A DNA stretch of 64,000 bases from Kocuria sp. cx-455 (GCF_014698015.1 NZ_JACXBS010000001.1:806001-870000); one strand, 5' to 3'; positions 17,666 to 29,370 are shown, numbered from the stretch's first letter. Notes: generated by a model from the letters alone, not told the origin. Numbers and translations: made by a program.

Positions 17666-19780
17666 GTGGCACTTGACGTGCTTACCGACCTGAACAAGGT
17701 CCGCAATATCGGCATCATGGCTCACATTGATGCCGGTAAGACCACGACCACCGAACGAATCCTGTTCTACACGGGCATCAACCACAAGCTCGGCGAGACG
17801 CACGACGGTGCATCCACGATGGACTGGATGGCGCAGGAGCAGGAACGCGGCATCACCATTACCTCCGCCGCGACCTCTTGCTACTGGCACGACAACCAGA
17901 TCAACATCATCGACACCCCGGGCCACGTGGACTTCACGGTCGAGGTCGAGCGCTCCCTGCGTGTGCTCGACGGCGCCGTGGCAGTCTTCGACGGCAAGGA
18001 AGGCGTTGAGCCGCAGTCGGAGACCGTGTGGCGCCAGGCTGACAAGTACGAAGTTCCGCGCATCTGCTTTGTCAACAAGATGGACAAGCTCGGTGCCGAC
18101 TTCTACTTCACCGTGGACACCATCAAGTCCCGCCTTGGTGCAACCCCGCTCGTTCTGCAGCTGCCCATCGGCGCCGAGAACGACTTCGTGGGCGTTGTCG
18201 ACCTGCTCACCATGAAGGCGTTCGTTTGGGAAGGCGACTCCAAGGGTGACGTGTCCCTGGGCGCCAAGTACGAGATCCGCGAGATCCCCGAGGATCTGCA
18301 GGAGCGTGCCGAGGAGTACCGCAACCAGCTGGTCGAATCCGTGGCTGAAGCCGATGACGCGCTCATGGAGAAGTACCTCAACGGTGAAGAGCTCACCCAG
18401 GATGAGATCAAGCACGGCATTCGCGAGCTGACGATCAACTCCAAGGCCTACCCGGTGCTGTGTGGTTCCGCGTTCAAGAACCGCGGCGTGCAGCCCATGC
18501 TCGACGCTGTGATCGATTACCTCCCCACGCCGTTGGACGTCCTCTCCGTGCAGGGTCACTCCGTGAAGGACGAGGAAGAGGTCATGACCCGTCCGGCGGA
18601 CGCGAACGCACCGTTCGCCGCGCTGGCGTTCAAGGTCGCGGCCCACCCGTTCTACGGTCAGCTCACCTACATCCGCGTGTACTCGGGTAAGGTCAAGGCC
18701 GGCGAGCAGGTGCTCAACTCCACCAAGGGCAAGAAGGAGCGCATCGGCAAGCTGTTCCAGATGCACTCCAACAAGGAGAACCCGGTGGACGAGATCTCGG
18801 CCGGTCACATCTACGCGGCCATTGGTCTCAAGGACACCACCACAGGTGACACCCTGTGCGATGCGCAGAACCCCATCGTGCTGGAGTCCATGAGCTTCCC
18901 CGAGCCCGTGATCTTCGTGGCTATCGAGCCCAAGACCAAGGGCGACCAGGAAAAGCTCTCCACCGCGATCCAGAAGCTCTCCGCTGAGGACCCCACCTTC
19001 ACGGTGTCCCTCAACGACGAGACCGGCCAGACCGAGATCGGCGGCATGGGCGAGCTTCACCTGGACATCCTGGTGGACCGCATGAAGCGCGAATTCAAGG
19101 TGGAAGCCAACGTGGGCAAGCCGCAGGTGGCTTACCGCGAGACCATCAAGAAGGCCGTGGACAAGGTCGACTACACCCACAAGAAGCAGACCGGTGGTTC
19201 CGGCCAGTTCGCCAAGGTGCAGGTGGCTTTCGAGCCGCTCCCGCTGGACTCCGAAGAACTCTACGAGTTCGACAACAAGGTGACCGGTGGCCGCGTTCCT
19301 CGCGAGTACATTCCGTCCGTGGATTCCGGTATCCAGGACGCCATGCAGCTGGGTGTTCTTGCCGGATACCCCATGGTCGGCGTGAAGGCCACCCTGCTCG
19401 ACGGCGCCTACCACGACGTCGACTCGTCCGAAATGGCGTTCAAGATCGCCGGTTCCATGGTGTTCAAGGAAGGCGTTCGTCGCGCCAACCCTGTGCTCCT
19501 GGAGCCGCTGATGTCCGTGGAGGTTCGCACCCCCGAGGAGTACATGGGCGACGTGATCGGTGACCTGAACTCCCGTCGCGGTCAGATCCAGTCCATGGAG
19601 GATGTCACCGGCGTCAAGCTGGTGAAGGCCCTCGTGCCGCTGTCCGAAATGTTCGGCTACATCGGTGACCTCCGGTCCAAGACCCAGGGTCGTGCCGTGT
19701 ACTCCATGCAGTTCGACAGCTATTCAGAGGTCCCGAAGGCCGTTGCCGACGAGATCATTCAGAAGAACCGCGGCGAGTAG
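17666..19780 (+). CDS. fusA: Elongation factor G
   Basis: Translocation GTPase, 704 aa. GTP-binding motifs are AHIDAGKT (residues 19-26), DTPGHVDF and NKMD; the domain IV/V sequence is intact. GTG 17666, preceded by GAAGGG (17653-17658), gives the conserved start [20 protein letters not shown]. The upstream open frame (from 17600) would translate the intergenic hairpin and is rejected. Confidence 0.97.
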   Translation: MALDVLTDLNKVRNIGIMAHIDAGKTTTTERILFYTGINHKLGETHDGASTMDWMAQEQERGITITSAATSCYWHDNQINIIDTPGHVDFTVEVERSLRVLDGAVAVFDGKEGVEPQSETVWRQADKYEVPRICFVNKMDKLGADFYFTVDTIKSRLGATPLVLQLPIGAENDFVGVVDLLTMKAFVWEGDSKGDVSLGAKYEIREIPEDLQERAEEYRNQLVESVAEADDALMEKYLNGEELTQDEIKHGIRELTINSKAYPVLCGSAFKNRGVQPMLDAVIDYLPTPLDVLSVQGHSVKDEEEVMTRPADANAPFAALAFKVAAHPFYGQLTYIRVYSGKVKAGEQVLNSTKGKKERIGKLFQMHSNKENPVDEISAGHIYAAIGLKDTTTGDTLCDAQNPIVLESMSFPEPVIFVAIEPKTKGDQEKLSTAIQKLSAEDPTFTVSLNDETGQTEIGGMGELHLDILVDRMKREFKVEANVGKPQVAYRETIKKAVDKVDYTHKKQTGGSGQFAKVQVAFEPLPLDSEELYEFDNKVTGGRVPREYIPSVDSGIQDAMQLGVLAGYPMVGVKATLLDGAYHDVDSSEMAFKIAGSMVFKEGVRRANPVLLEPLMSVEVRTPEEYMGDVIGDLNSRRGQIQSMEDVTGVKLVKALVPLSEMFGYIGDLRSKTQGRAVYSMQFDSYSEVPKAVADEIIQKNRGE

Positions 19781-19829
19781 GCCCACCGGGGACCCGTCCC
19801 CGAATTTCGATAAACCACTAAAGCCAAAG

Positions 19830-19903
19830 TAGACTTGCACAGGTTTCGACTGCAGCAGCGCCCTGCGCTGTGATAGTACGCTCCGAGTCTTCGGAGCAGT
19901 CGA
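19830..19903 (+). promoter_or_regulatory. tuf promoter -10 and three-way-junction leader
   Basis: TAGACT (19830-19835) is a typical actinobacterial -10; TTCGAT 18 nt upstream is a weak -35. Immediately downstream the RNA can form a three-way junction: P1 19846-19852 with 19897-19903, P2 19856-19861 with 19865-19870 (loop CCT), P3 19881-19886 with 19891-19896 (loop GTCT). P3 and P1 abut and could stack. Transcription would start at about the first base of P1. The base pairing is seen; a regulatory role is inference. Confidence 0.5.
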
Positions 19904-19939
19904 GTAAGTCTCACCTCAATGTTCTAGGAGGAACACATC

Positions 19940-21130
19940 ATGGCGAAGGCCAAGTTCGAGCGCACCAAGCCGCACCTCAACATCGGCACCATCGGCCACG
20001 TTGACCACGGCAAGACCACGCTCACCGCTGCCATCTCCAAGGTGCTTGCTGACAAGTACCCGGATCTCAACGAGCAGCGCGACTTCGGTGCCATTGACTC
20101 CGCTCCGGAGGAGAAGCAGCGCGGCATCACCATCAACATCTCTCACATCGAGTACCAGACCGAGAAGCGTCACTACGCTCACGTTGACGCCCCCGGTCAC
20201 GCGGACTACGTGAAGAACATGATCACCGGTGCTGCTCAGATGGACGGCGCGATCCTCGTGGTTGCTGCCACCGACGGCCCCATGGCTCAGACCCGTGAGC
20301 ACGTTCTGCTGGCCCGCCAGGTGGGCGTTCCCTACCTGTTGGTCGCACTGAACAAGTCCGACATGGTCGACGATGAGGAACTGCTGGACCTCGTCGAGAT
20401 GGAAGTTCGTGAACTGCTGTCCGACCAGGGCTTCGACGGCGACAACGCACCCGTGGTGCGCGTGTCCGCTCTGAAGGCTCTCGAGGGCGACGCTCAGTGG
20501 GTCAAGTCCGTTGAGGACCTCATGGAGGCCGTGGACGAGAACATCCCCGAGCCGGTGCGCGACACCGACAAGCCGTTCCTGATGCCCGTTGAGGATGTCT
20601 TCACCATCACCGGTCGTGGCACCGTGGTGACCGGCCGTGCCGAGCGTGGCACCCTGCCGATCAACTCGGAGGTCGAGATCGTTGGCATCCGCCCGATCCA
20701 GAAGACCACCGTGACCGGTATCGAGATGTTCCACAAGCAGATGGACGAAGCTCTCGCGGGCGAGAACTGTGGTTTGCTGCTGCGTGGGCTCAAGCGCGAC
20801 GATGTCGAGCGTGGCCAGGTCGTGTGCAAGCCGGGTTCCATCACCCCGCACACCGACTTCGAGGCCAACGTCTACATCCTGTCCAAGGAAGAGGGCGGGC
20901 GTCACAACCCGTTCTACTCGAACTACCGTCCGCAGTTCTACTTCCGCACCACCGACGTCACCGGCGTCATCACGCTGCCCGAGGGCACCGAGATGGTCAT
21001 GCCCGGTGACAACACCGAAATGAGCGTTGAGCTGATCCAGCCCATCGCCATGGAGGACGGCCTCGGCTTCGCTATCCGTGAGGGTGGCCGCACCGTTGGT
21101 TCCGGCAAGGTGACCAAGATCAACAAGTAG
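19940..21130 (+). CDS. tuf: Elongation factor Tu
   Basis: Delivers aminoacyl-tRNA to the ribosome; 396 aa. G motifs are GHVDHGKT (residues 19-26), DAPGHADY and NKSD, followed by complete domains 2 and 3. The start at 19940 follows AGGAGGA (19927-19933). It is separated from fusA by 159 nt that hold a possible promoter and a structured leader, so it can be expressed above the rest of the operon. Confidence 0.98.
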   Translation: MAKAKFERTKPHLNIGTIGHVDHGKTTLTAAISKVLADKYPDLNEQRDFGAIDSAPEEKQRGITINISHIEYQTEKRHYAHVDAPGHADYVKNMITGAAQMDGAILVVAATDGPMAQTREHVLLARQVGVPYLLVALNKSDMVDDEELLDLVEMEVRELLSDQGFDGDNAPVVRVSALKALEGDAQWVKSVEDLMEAVDENIPEPVRDTDKPFLMPVEDVFTITGRGTVVTGRAERGTLPINSEVEIVGIRPIQKTTVTGIEMFHKQMDEALAGENCGLLLRGLKRDDVERGQVVCKPGSITPHTDFEANVYILSKEEGGRHNPFYSNYRPQFYFRTTDVTGVITLPEGTEMVMPGDNTEMSVELIQPIAMEDGLGFAIREGGRTVGSGKVTKINK

Positions 21131-21175
21131 TCATCCGATTACGCTGCTGATCGCCGGCTAGCCCGGCACGCCACG

Positions 21176-21210
21176 TAAGGCCCCGCCAGTTTCGTACCGG
21201 CGGGGCCTTA
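21176..21210 (+). terminator. Terminator of the str operon
   Basis: A 12-bp stem (21176-21187 with 21199-21210) with an 11-nt loop, 45 nt after the tuf stop. There is no T tract beyond the CTTA of the stem itself. Confidence 0.8.
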
Positions 21211-21662
21211 CGCGTTCGCGCACCGCCGCCACGACGACGTCGCTTCACGCCCGCCGCACGGCGTCGGCGCGTTGCTTGAAGTGTCCGACAGGGTGGGAGC
21301 ACCCGCGTTTGCAAAGGTGCGTAATTTTCTGGCAGAATGGTCGCTGTTGTTCACGTGTCGGCGTGTGCCCGTGAAAAGGCCCCGACCGCGTCGGGCGAAC
21401 CGGTACACCGAAGCAGCCGCAACGAGCCATGGTCTCCATGGGACCACGTCAACAACCATCCAATCGGCACCACAGAAATTAGTTGTGCGAACTCGTGTTT
21501 GCGTTTGATGCGACACGCCCGAGTTCGGGTGCCGGTGCTTCAGCAGGGTGAGGAACCCGGTTACACCGGATTCAGTCTGTGTGAAGTGGCGATAATAACG
21601 CCGAACACAAGGAGCTTTGGCTCCACACAGGGAAGTACTTGAAGAAAGAGAGTCACGACGCC
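21211..21662 (+). promoter_or_regulatory. S10 operon promoter and long leader
   Basis: A gap of 452 nt with no credible gene. A promoter TTGCAA (21309-21314), 18-nt spacer, CAGAAT (21333-21338) would give a leader of about 315 nt. The leader has short hairpins, e.g. GGAGC-TTTG-GCTCC at 21611-21624 close to the ribosome site. S10 operon leaders are targets of L4 feedback in gammaproteobacteria; whether this one is regulated is unknown. Confidence 0.55.
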
Positions 21663-21971
21663 ATGGCGGGACAAAAAATCCGCATCCGGCTGAAGTCCTA
21701 TGACCACGAGGTCATTGACGTCTCGGCCCGGAAAATCGTTGAGACGGTGACGCGCGCAGGCGCCACGGTGGTGGGACCCGTCCCGCTGCCCACGGAGAAG
21801 AACGTCTACTGCGTGATCCGCTCGCCGCACAAGTACAAGGACAGCCGTGAGCACTTCGAAATGCGCACACACAAGCGGCTGATCGACATCATCGACCCCA
21901 CGCCCAAGGCTGTCGACTCGCTCATGCGTCTCGACCTGCCGGCTGACGTGAACATCGAAATCAAGCTGTAA
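21663..21971 (+). CDS. rpsJ: 30S ribosomal protein S10
   Basis: 102 aa, first gene of the S10 operon; start [19 protein letters not shown], complete. ATG 21663 is preceded by a GAAAGAGAG site; upstream in-frame codons are not conserved. S10 also acts in NusB-S10 antitermination in other bacteria. Confidence 0.97.
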
Positions 21972-21987
21972 AAAGGATCGCACCCCA

Positions 21988-22644
21988 ATGACTACCACTT
22001 TCGAACGCCAGGTTAAGGGCCTGCTGGGCACCAAGCTCGGCATGACCCAGGTCTGGGACGAGAACGGGAAGTTCGTGCCGGTGACCGTGGTCAAGGCCGA
22101 CTCCAACGTCGTGACGCAGCTGCGCAACGAGGACAATGACGGCTACAACGCCGTTCAGATCGGCTTCGGTGCGATCGATCCCCGCAAGGTTTCCAAGCCG
22201 CTGGCTGGCCACTTCGCCGCCGCCGGAGTGACCCCGCGCCGCCACGTCGTCGAACTTCGTACTTCCGATTCCGCTGACTACGAGCTCGGCCAGGAACTGT
22301 CCGTCGAAATCTTCGACGCCGGGACCAAGGTCGATGTTGTCGGCACCACCAAGGGCAAGGGCACCGCCGGTGTTATGAAGCGTCACGGCTTCGCCGGTGT
22401 GGGCGCCTCCCACGGTGCACACAAGAACCACCGCAAGCCGGGATCCATCGGCGGCGCATCGTACCCCGCACGTGTTTTCAAGGGCATGAAGATGGCCGGC
22501 CGGATGGGCAACGTCCGTCACACCACCATGAACCTGACCGTTCACGCTGTCGACGCCGACAACTCCCTGCTGCTCATCAAGGGCGCCCTGCCGGGCCCCA
22601 AGGGATCGGTCGTCCTCGTCCGAACCGCAGTGAAGGGAGCCTGA
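21988..22644 (+). CDS. rplC: 50S ribosomal protein L3
   Basis: 218 aa, early-assembly protein whose loop reaches the peptidyl transferase centre. The conserved [17 protein letters not shown] and [12 protein letters not shown] segments are present. It follows rpsJ after 16 nt with an AAGGATCG-type site. Confidence 0.97.
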   Translation: MTTTFERQVKGLLGTKLGMTQVWDENGKFVPVTVVKADSNVVTQLRNEDNDGYNAVQIGFGAIDPRKVSKPLAGHFAAAGVTPRRHVVELRTSDSADYELGQELSVEIFDAGTKVDVVGTTKGKGTAGVMKRHGFAGVGASHGAHKNHRKPGSIGGASYPARVFKGMKMAGRMGNVRHTTMNLTVHAVDADNSLLLIKGALPGPKGSVVLVRTAVKGA

Positions 22645-22650
22645 TAAGCC

Positions 22651-23280
22651 ATGGCAACTGAAACCGTAAACGTCGAGCTGCCCGCTGAGATCTTCGACGC
22701 GCAGACCAACGTGGCACTGCTTCACCAGGTCGTCGTCGCTCAGTTGGCCGCAGCACGCCAGGGCACGCACAAGACCAAGACTCGCGCGGAAGTTTCCGGT
22801 GCAGGTCGCAAGCCGTTCAAGCAGAAGGGCACAGGTCGCGCTCGTCAGGGCTCCATCCGCGCACCGCACATGACCGGCGGTGGCGTTGTCCACGGCCCGA
22901 CCCCGCGTGACTACTCCCAGCGCACGCCCAAGAAGATGAAGGCAGCTGCCCTGCGCGGTGCCCTCTCGGACCGGGCTCGCAACAACCGCATCCACGTGGT
23001 CGCGGATCTGGTGACCGGCGCCGAGCCGTCCACCAAAGCCGCCAAGGTTGCCCTGCGCTCGGTCACCGAGCGCAAGAACGTGCTTGTTGTTCTGGACCGC
23101 GGTGACGATGTCGCTGCATTGTCCGTGCGCAACCTGGTCAACACGCACGCCGTGTACGCAGACCAGCTCAACACGTACGACGTGCTCGTCTCGGACGACG
23201 TGATCTTCACCAAGGCCGCTTACGATTCGTTCGTTGCTGCTGCGTCCGCTACGGGTAAGAACCAGGAGGACGCCAAGTGA
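22651..23280 (+). CDS. rplD: 50S ribosomal protein L4
   Basis: 209 aa, lining the exit tunnel; the conserved tunnel loop [19 protein letters not shown] is present. In E. coli L4 represses its own operon. The stop overlaps the GTG of rplW (GTGA). Confidence 0.97.
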   Translation: MATETVNVELPAEIFDAQTNVALLHQVVVAQLAAARQGTHKTKTRAEVSGAGRKPFKQKGTGRARQGSIRAPHMTGGGVVHGPTPRDYSQRTPKKMKAAALRGALSDRARNNRIHVVADLVTGAEPSTKAAKVALRSVTERKNVLVVLDRGDDVAALSVRNLVNTHAVYADQLNTYDVLVSDDVIFTKAAYDSFVAAASATGKNQEDAK

Positions 23281-23582
23281 GCGCGATCTACAACAAGGAC
23301 CCGCGCGATGTGATTATTCGCCCGGTCGTCTCCGAGAAGTCCTACGGACTGATCGACGAGGGTAAGTACACCTTCCAGGTGGCGCCCTCGGCCAACAAGA
23401 CCGAAATCAAGTACGCCGTGGAGACGATCTTCGGCGTCAAGGTCGAGTCCGTCAACACCCTCAATCGTCCCGGTAAGCGCAAGCGCACTCGCTTCGGCTG
23501 GGGACAGCGTAAGGCCACCAAGCGTGCCATCGTGTCCCTTCGGGAAGGTTCCATCGACATCTTCGGCGGTCCGCTCGCCTGA
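23277..23582 (+). CDS. rplW: 50S ribosomal protein L23
   Basis: 101 aa, at the tunnel exit where trigger factor and SRP dock. It starts with GTG overlapping the rplD stop, ending with normal C-terminal sequence [11 protein letters not shown]. Confidence 0.96.
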   Translation: MSAIYNKDPRDVIIRPVVSEKSYGLIDEGKYTFQVAPSANKTEIKYAVETIFGVKVESVNTLNRPGKRKRTRFGWGQRKATKRAIVSLREGSIDIFGGPLA

Positions 23583-23613
23583 GCGGAGACCACTTTAACG
23601 AGGAATATCAATT

Positions 23614-24453
<840 letters not shown>

Positions 24454-24465
24454 GGAGCCTGACTA

Positions 24466-24747
24466 ATGCCACGCAGCCTCAAGAAGGGCCCTTTCGTTGA
24501 TCAGCACCTCTACCTGAAGGTCGCCAAGGAGAACGAGAAGGGTACCAAGAACGTCATCAAGACGTGGTCCCGCCGCTCGATGATCGTGCCCGACATGCTT
24601 GGACACACGATTGCCGTGCACGACGGACGCAAGCACATCCCGGTGTTCATCACGGAGTCGATGGTCGGGCACAAGCTCGGCGAATTCGCTCCCACCCGCA
24701 CGTTCCGCGGCCATGTGAAGGACGACAAGAAGGGCAAGCGTCGCTGA
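24466..24747 (+). CDS. rpsS: 30S ribosomal protein S19
   Basis: 93 aa, 30S head protein: [15 protein letters not shown] at the start and [11 protein letters not shown] near the end. AAGGAG precedes the start; normal length. Confidence 0.97.
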   Translation: MPRSLKKGPFVDQHLYLKVAKENEKGTKNVIKTWSRRSMIVPDMLGHTIAVHDGRKHIPVFITESMVGHKLGEFAPTRTFRGHVKDDKKGKRR

Positions 24748-24798
24748 CCCACGGGTTAGCACGTAGCACTTCTTCGACAAGACGAGAGAAGGAAAGCA

Positions 24799-25164
24799 AT
24801 GGAAGCCAAGGCATCTGCGCGCTACATCCGCGTGACGCCTATGAAGGCCCGGCGCGTCGTCAACCTGATTCGTGGCCAGCAGGCGAATGAGGCATTGGCG
24901 ATTCTGAAGTTTGCCCCCCAGGCAGCTTCCGAGCCGGTGTTCAAGGTTCTCGAATCCGCCGTGGCCAACGCCCGGCAGACGGCCGAGCGTGAAGGCCTCG
25001 CGTTCAAGCAGGAAGACCTCGTTGTCTCCGCTGCTTACGTGGATGAAGGACCCACCATGAAGCGGTTCCAGCCGCGCGCCCAGGGCCGTGCGTACCGCAT
25101 CAACAAGCGCACGAGCCACGTGACCGTGGTCGTGGCGACCCCGGAGAAGGAGGAGGTCCGCTAA
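24799..25164 (+). CDS. rplV: 50S ribosomal protein L22
   Basis: 121 aa, with the tunnel beta-hairpin region ([20 protein letters not shown]) where macrolide-resistance changes can arise; no deletion or insertion is evident. It ends directly against the rpsC GTG. Confidence 0.96.
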   Translation: MEAKASARYIRVTPMKARRVVNLIRGQQANEALAILKFAPQAASEPVFKVLESAVANARQTAEREGLAFKQEDLVVSAAYVDEGPTMKRFQPRAQGRAYRINKRTSHVTVVVATPEKEEVR

Positions 25165-26007
25165 GTGGGACAGAAAATCAACCCCAACGGATTCCGTCTG
25201 GGTATCACCACCGACCACATCTCGCACTGGTACGCCGACTCCAACCAGCCGGGCCAGCGCTACAAGGACTACATCCGCGAGGATGTGAAGATCCGCGAGC
25301 TGATGTCCAAGGGCATGGAGCGCGCAGGCATCTCCAAGGTCGAAATCGAACGTACCCGCGACCGTGTGCGTGTGGACATCCACACCGCTCGCCCGGGCAT
25401 CGTGATCGGCCGCCGCGGCGCCGAAGCTGACCGCATCCGCGGTGAGCTCGAGAAGCTGACCGGCAAGCAGATCCAGCTGAACATCCTGGAAGTCAAGAAC
25501 CCCGAGACCGACGCGCAGTTGGTCGCTCAGGGTGTCGCCGAGCAGCTCGCTTCTCGCGTGGCTTTCCGCCGCGCCATGAAGAAGGCCATTCAGTCCGCAC
25601 AGCGTGCGGGTGCCAAGGGTATTCGGATCCAGTGCGCCGGCCGCCTCGGTGGTGCTGAAATGTCCCGCTCGGAGTTCTACCGCGAAGGCCGTGTGCCCCT
25701 GCACACCCTGCGCGCGAACATCGACTACGGCTTCTTCGAGGCAAAGACCACCTTCGGCCGTATCGGCGTGAAGGTCTGGATCTACAAGGGTGACCTGACC
25801 TCCAAGGAACTGGCAGCACAGCAGGCCGCTGCTCCGTCTTCGCGCGGACGCAACGACCGCCGCGGTGGCGCCGGGGGCGGCGAGCGTCGTCGTCGTGGGG
25901 GCAATGACCGTAACGACCGTGGCGGGCGCCGTGAGCGTAACGACTCCGCCGCAGCCCCGCAGCAGAACAACGCTGCGGAGGCGTCCAACGCAGAGGGTGG
26001 TAAGTAA
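25165..26007 (+). CDS. rpsC: 30S ribosomal protein S3 with RG-rich C-terminal tail
   Basis: 280 aa with a GTG start directly after the rplV stop. The KH domain ([18 protein letters not shown]) and C-terminal domain are normal. After about residue 220 there is an extra disordered tail rich in Arg, Gly, Asn and Asp ([20 protein letters not shown] and onward), ending in an acidic/Gln-Asn stretch. E. coli S3 has 233 aa. S3 lines the mRNA entry channel, and the tail could reach incoming mRNA; S5 here has a similar tail. The stop overlaps rplP (TAATG). Confidence 0.96.
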   Translation: MGQKINPNGFRLGITTDHISHWYADSNQPGQRYKDYIREDVKIRELMSKGMERAGISKVEIERTRDRVRVDIHTARPGIVIGRRGAEADRIRGELEKLTGKQIQLNILEVKNPETDAQLVAQGVAEQLASRVAFRRAMKKAIQSAQRAGAKGIRIQCAGRLGGAEMSRSEFYREGRVPLHTLRANIDYGFFEAKTTFGRIGVKVWIYKGDLTSKELAAQQAAAPSSRGRNDRRGGAGGGERRRRGGNDRNDRGGRRERNDSAAAPQQNNAAEASNAEGGK

Positions 26008-26423
26008 TGCTTATCCCACGTCGTGTCAAGTTCCGCAAGCAGCACCACCCCAAGCGACGGGGTCAGGCCAAGGGCGGAACCCAGGTATCGTTCGGCGAGT
26101 GGGGCATCCAGGCATTGAGCCCGGCATATGTCACCAACCGTCAGATCGAAGCCGCGCGTATCGCAATGACCCGCCACATCAAGCGTGGCGGTAAGGTCTG
26201 GATCAACATTTACCCGGACCGTCCCCTGACCAAAAAGCCCGCCGAAACCCGCATGGGTTCCGGTAAGGGCTCACCCGAATGGTGGGTCGCCAACGTCAAG
26301 CCCGGACGCATCATGTTCGAGATCTCCGGCGTGACCGAGGAAGTCGCCCGTGAGGCGCTTCGTCTGGCAATCCACAAGCTCCCGATGAAGGCACGTATTG
26401 TGCGTCGCGAAGGTGGTGAATGA
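26007..26423 (+). CDS. rplP: 50S ribosomal protein L16
   Basis: 138 aa, near the A-site t[22 protein letters not shown] start and the [14 protein letters not shown] loop are conserved. It is translationally coupled to rpsC by TAATG. Confidence 0.97.
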   Translation: MLIPRRVKFRKQHHPKRRGQAKGGTQVSFGEWGIQALSPAYVTNRQIEAARIAMTRHIKRGGKVWINIYPDRPLTKKPAETRMGSGKGSPEWWVANVKPGRIMFEISGVTEEVAREALRLAIHKLPMKARIVRREGGE

Positions 26424-26426
26424 TCA

Positions 26427-26732
26427 ATGGCCATTGGATCCAAGGATCTGAACATGGAAAACCTCGCGGCACTGGACAACGGTGCTCTGACCGAGCAGTT
26501 GCGCAAGTCCAAGGAAGAGCTGTTCAACCTGCGCTTCCAGTCCGCAACCGGTCAGCTCGAGAGCAACGGTCGCCTGAAGTCCGTCAAGCGTGATATCGCC
26601 CGCATCTACACCGTGCTCCGTGAGCGCGAGCTGGGCATCCGCGAAGAGGTCGAGGCGAGTGCTGTAGAGACCGACAAGAAGGCAGCCAAGGCAAGCAAGA
26701 AGGCCGCCAAGTCTGAGGATGATGCCAAGTGA
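26427..26732 (+). CDS. rpmC: 50S ribosomal protein L29
   Basis: 101 aa. The L29 helical core ([20 protein letters not shown]) is followed by a Lys/Ala/Glu-rich tail of about 25 residues that makes it longer than the usual 60-80 aa. Its stop overlaps the GTG of rpsQ. Confidence 0.95.
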   Translation: MAIGSKDLNMENLAALDNGALTEQLRKSKEELFNLRFQSATGQLESNGRLKSVKRDIARIYTVLRERELGIREEVEASAVETDKKAAKASKKAAKSEDDAK

Positions 26733-27013
26733 GCGAGCAGGTTAACAACGAGGCGACGGCCAAGCGCGGTGATCGTAAGACCCGTCGCGGCTACGTAGTC
26801 TCCGACAAGATGGACAAGACCGTGGTCGTGCAGGTGGAGGACCGTGTGAAGCACGCCCTCTACGGCAAGGTCATGCGCAAGTCCAAGCGAGTCAAGGCTC
26901 ACGACGAGGAGAACACCGCCGGTATCGGCGACCTCGTGCGTATCGCCGAGACCCGTCCGCTGTCCGCCAGCAAGAACTGGCGCATCGTGGAGATCATCGA
27001 GAAGGCCAAGTAA
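26729..27013 (+). CDS. rpsQ: 30S ribosomal protein S17
   Basis: 94 aa with a GTG start (GTGA overlap with rpmC). The OB-fold core [20 protein letters not shown] is preceded by an extra N-terminal segment of about 15 residues common in actinobacteria. Last gene of the S10 transcription unit here. Confidence 0.95.
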   Translation: MSEQVNNEATAKRGDRKTRRGYVVSDKMDKTVVVQVEDRVKHALYGKVMRKSKRVKAHDEENTAGIGDLVRIAETRPLSASKNWRIVEIIEKAK

Positions 27014-27054
27014 GGTCGTTTCGATCGACACAGCAGGTCGGCGGCGCGCCGGCC

Positions 27055-27092
27055 AGCGGGCCCCCATCCTCGGATGGGGGCCCGCTTCTTTT
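27055..27092 (+). terminator. Terminator after rpsQ
   Basis: A 15-bp GC-rich stem (27055-27069 with 27072-27086) followed by TCTTTTG, a strong intrinsic terminator that ends the S10 unit 42 nt after rpsQ. Confidence 0.9.
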
Positions 27093-27105
27093 GCGCAGCG
27101 GCCAG

Positions 27106-27135
27106 TTGGACCCAGCGGGGCCTGGGCTGTAGAGT
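27106..27135 (+). promoter_or_regulatory. Promoter of the rplN operon
   Basis: TTGGAC (27106-27111), 18-nt spacer, TAGAGT (27130-27135). It lies just after the rpsQ terminator and is the clear start of a separate transcription unit for rplN onward. Confidence 0.7.
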
Positions 27136-27141
27136 AGATCA

Positions 27142-27581
27142 GTACGCGTGTGGCACACGTGTGCCCATATCACTGACTTCGACACTGCTGAGTCAGAATC
27201 CTCTATGCCCCACCAACCGCCTGGCGGTCCACATTCTCGAAAGAGAATTCGGGGTATGAACCGGCGTATTCGCGTGTTCCGACATGCGATGCAACGCGGC
27301 ATCGTCAAGCGATGATCACCGCGCCTCCGCTGCCCGTTCACGGATTCTGGTTGCGCAGACCGATTCGCAGTGGGGCAGCGAAGCAGATGACCCGTTCGTC
27401 TGAATCACTTCGAATCACTGACGCCACAAACCCAGCGCGTACGTGCTTTGCGAGAACGCCTCGGGCCCCTCCTACGGTCACGGGGAGCACCGTTCAGCAA
27501 AGCGTTCAAATATCTACCGTTCCGCAAGGCTCGACATCGTCCAGATATGGATGAGAACCGGCGCGACGACAGGAGACATCA
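27142..27581 (+). promoter_or_regulatory. Long rplN leader with hairpins and a possible leader peptide
   Basis: About 440 nt of leader. Seen are a perfect 14-bp palindrome GGCACACGTGTGCC (27152-27165), a small hairpin at 27216-27228, a 6-bp hairpin with a GAAA tetraloop (27233-27248), and a 19-codon Arg-rich open frame at 27256-27315 (MNRRIRVFRHAMQRGIVKR) with AAAGAG 8 nt upstream. No longer credible gene is present. Confidence 0.45.
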
Positions 27582-27950
27582 GTGATTCAGCAGGAGTCGC
27601 GGCTTAGGGTCGCCGATAACACGGGTGCAAAGGAAATCCTCACCATCCGTGTACTCGGTGGATCCGGACGCCGTTACGCAGGCATTGGCGACGTTATTGT
27701 CGCCACCGTAAAGGACGCAATCCCCGGTGGCAACGTCAAGAAGGGCGACGTTGTCAAGGCCGTTGTGGTCCGTACCAAGAAGCAGAGGCGCCGTTCCGAC
27801 GGCTCCTACATTCGTTTCGACGAGAACGCCGCAGTGATCTTGAAGACCGACGGGGATCCCCGTGGCACGCGCATCTTCGGCCCCGTGGGTCGTGAGCTGC
27901 GCGACAAGAAGTTCATGAAGATCATCTCGCTGGCTCCGGAGGTGCTCTGA
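27582..27950 (+). CDS. rplN: 50S ribosomal protein L14
   Basis: 122 aa, intersubunit-bridge protein with the conserved core [23 protein letters not shown] start 27582 with AGGAGA 5 nt upstream (27571-27576). First gene of the spc-type group here. Confidence 0.97.
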   Translation: MIQQESRLRVADNTGAKEILTIRVLGGSGRRYAGIGDVIVATVKDAIPGGNVKKGDVVKAVVVRTKKQRRRSDGSYIRFDENAAVILKTDGDPRGTRIFGPVGRELRDKKFMKIISLAPEVL

Positions 27951-27951
27951 C

Positions 27952-28296
27952 ATGGCAAAATTCAAGATCAAGACCGGAGACCTGGTTCAGGTCATTTCCG
28001 GCAGCAAGCAGAACAAGGGCAAGCAGGGCAAGGTCCTGCGCGTGAACACCGAAACCTCCCGCGTGGTGGTTGAGGGTGTCAACGTGGTGACCAAGCACAA
28101 GCGTGCCAGCGCCCAGGGCGAAGCCGGTGGCATCGTCAAGACCGAGGCCCCCATTCACATCTCCAACGTGATGCTCGTGGACCCGGAGACCGGCAAGCCG
28201 ACCCGCGTGGGCTACCGCACCGAGACCGTGGAGCGTGACGGCAAGCAGAAGACCGTTCGCGTTCGCGTGTCCAAGAGCACCGGCAAGGATCTGTGA
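27952..28296 (+). CDS. rplX: 50S ribosomal protein L24
   Basis: 114 aa, assembly initiator with a KOW motif ([21 protein letters not shown]). It starts 1 nt after the rplN stop; its ribosome site GGAGG lies in the end of rplN. Confidence 0.96.
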   Translation: MAKFKIKTGDLVQVISGSKQNKGKQGKVLRVNTETSRVVVEGVNVVTKHKRASAQGEAGGIVKTEAPIHISNVMLVDPETGKPTRVGYRTETVERDGKQKTVRVRVSKSTGKDL

Positions 28297-28865
28297 TGAG
28301 CGAAACGACCGAAACCAAGATGACACCGCGGTTCAAGACCAAGTACCACGAGACCGTTGCGCCGGCACTGCAGGAAGAGTTCGGTTACACGAACGTCATG
28401 CAGCTGCCCCGCATCACCAAGGTCGTCGTGAACATGGGCCTGGGCGAGGCAGCCAAGGACTCCAAGCTGGTGGATTCCGCCATCAAGGACCTGACCGCCA
28501 TCACCGGCCAGAAGCCCGTGGTCAACCGCGCCAAGAAGTCCATTGCACAGTTCAAACTGCGCGAAGGCATGCCCATCGGCGCCCACGTCACCATGCGTGG
28601 CGACCGCATGTGGGAATTCCTGGACCGTCTGGTAACGCTGGCCCTGCCGCGTATCCGTGACTTCCGCGGACTGTCCGATCGCCACTTCGACGGCAACGGC
28701 AACTACACCTTCGGTTTGACGGAACAGTCCATGTTCCACGAAATCGACCAGGACCGGATTGACCGCGTGCGCGGCATGGACATCACCGTGGTGACCTCCG
28801 CAAAGACTGACGACGAGGGTCGTGCCCTGCTCAAGGCGCTCGGCTTCCCGTTCAAGACCAACTAA
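28296..28865 (+). CDS. rplE: 50S ribosomal protein L5
   Basis: 189 aa, 5S rRNA-binding protein of the central protuberance ([34 protein letters not shown]). ATG 28296 in a TGATG overlap with rplX is preferred to the GTG at 28293. A type Z S14 gene, often found between L5 and S8, is not present here; the next gene is rpsH. Confidence 0.96.
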   Translation: MSETTETKMTPRFKTKYHETVAPALQEEFGYTNVMQLPRITKVVVNMGLGEAAKDSKLVDSAIKDLTAITGQKPVVNRAKKSIAQFKLREGMPIGAHVTMRGDRMWEFLDRLVTLALPRIRDFRGLSDRHFDGNGNYTFGLTEQSMFHEIDQDRIDRVRGMDITVVTSAKTDDEGRALLKALGFPFKTN

Positions 28866-28940
28866 TTCCCGCGACGTCAGAGGTCCCGACTGGCTGTAAC
28901 CGGTCGGGAAACCGTGACGAGGAAGGGCATGTGCCCAAAC

Positions 28941-29339
28941 ATGACAATGACAGATCCTGTCGCAGACATGCTGACGCGTCTGCGTAATGCGAACTCCGCG
29001 TACCACGACACCGTGAGCATGCCGTACTCCAAGCTGAAGGCTCGGGTTGCGGACATCCTCAAGGCCGAGGGTTACATCGCGGACTGGAACGAGGAGCCGG
29101 CCAAGGTCGGCAAGACCCTCGTTCTGTCCCTGAAGTTCGGCCCCAACCGTGAGCGCTCCATTGCAGGCGTTCGCCGCATCTCCAAGCCGGGTTTGCGCGT
29201 TTACGCGAAGTCCACCAACTTGCCGAAGGTTCTCGGCGGTATGGGCATCGCGATCCTCTCCACCTCTTCGGGTCTGCTGACTGATAAGCAGGCCGGCAAG
29301 AAGGGCGTGGGCGGGGAAGTCCTCGCGTACGTCTGGTAA
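28941..29339 (+). CDS. rpsH: 30S ribosomal protein S8
   Basis: 132 aa; E. coli S8 represses the spc operon. The start [16 protein letters not shown] at 28941 matches relatives; earlier in-frame starts at 28914 (GTG) and 28929 (ATG) are possible, since GAGGAAGGG lies at 28918-28926. C-terminal [20 protein letters not shown] is intact. Confidence 0.94.
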   Translation: MTMTDPVADMLTRLRNANSAYHDTVSMPYSKLKARVADILKAEGYIADWNEEPAKVGKTLVLSLKFGPNRERSIAGVRRISKPGLRVYAKSTNLPKVLGGMGIAILSTSSGLLTDKQAGKKGVGGEVLAYVW

Positions 29340-29370
29340 TCGGTAGCACAGAACACGAAAGGAAGAGAAC

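Noticed and set aside
17612-19414. A 600-codon minus-strand open frame
   Set aside because: Antisense of fusA with the same codon-shadow composition; no ribosome site or recognisable domain.
19872-19877. GATAGT as the tuf -10 element
   Set aside because: No -35 at suitable spacing; TAGACT upstream is better, and GATAGT lies in the junction strand of the leader fold.
27312-27554. An 80-codon plus-strand frame in the rplN leader
   Set aside because: No ribosome site, no conserved sequence and atypical codon use.
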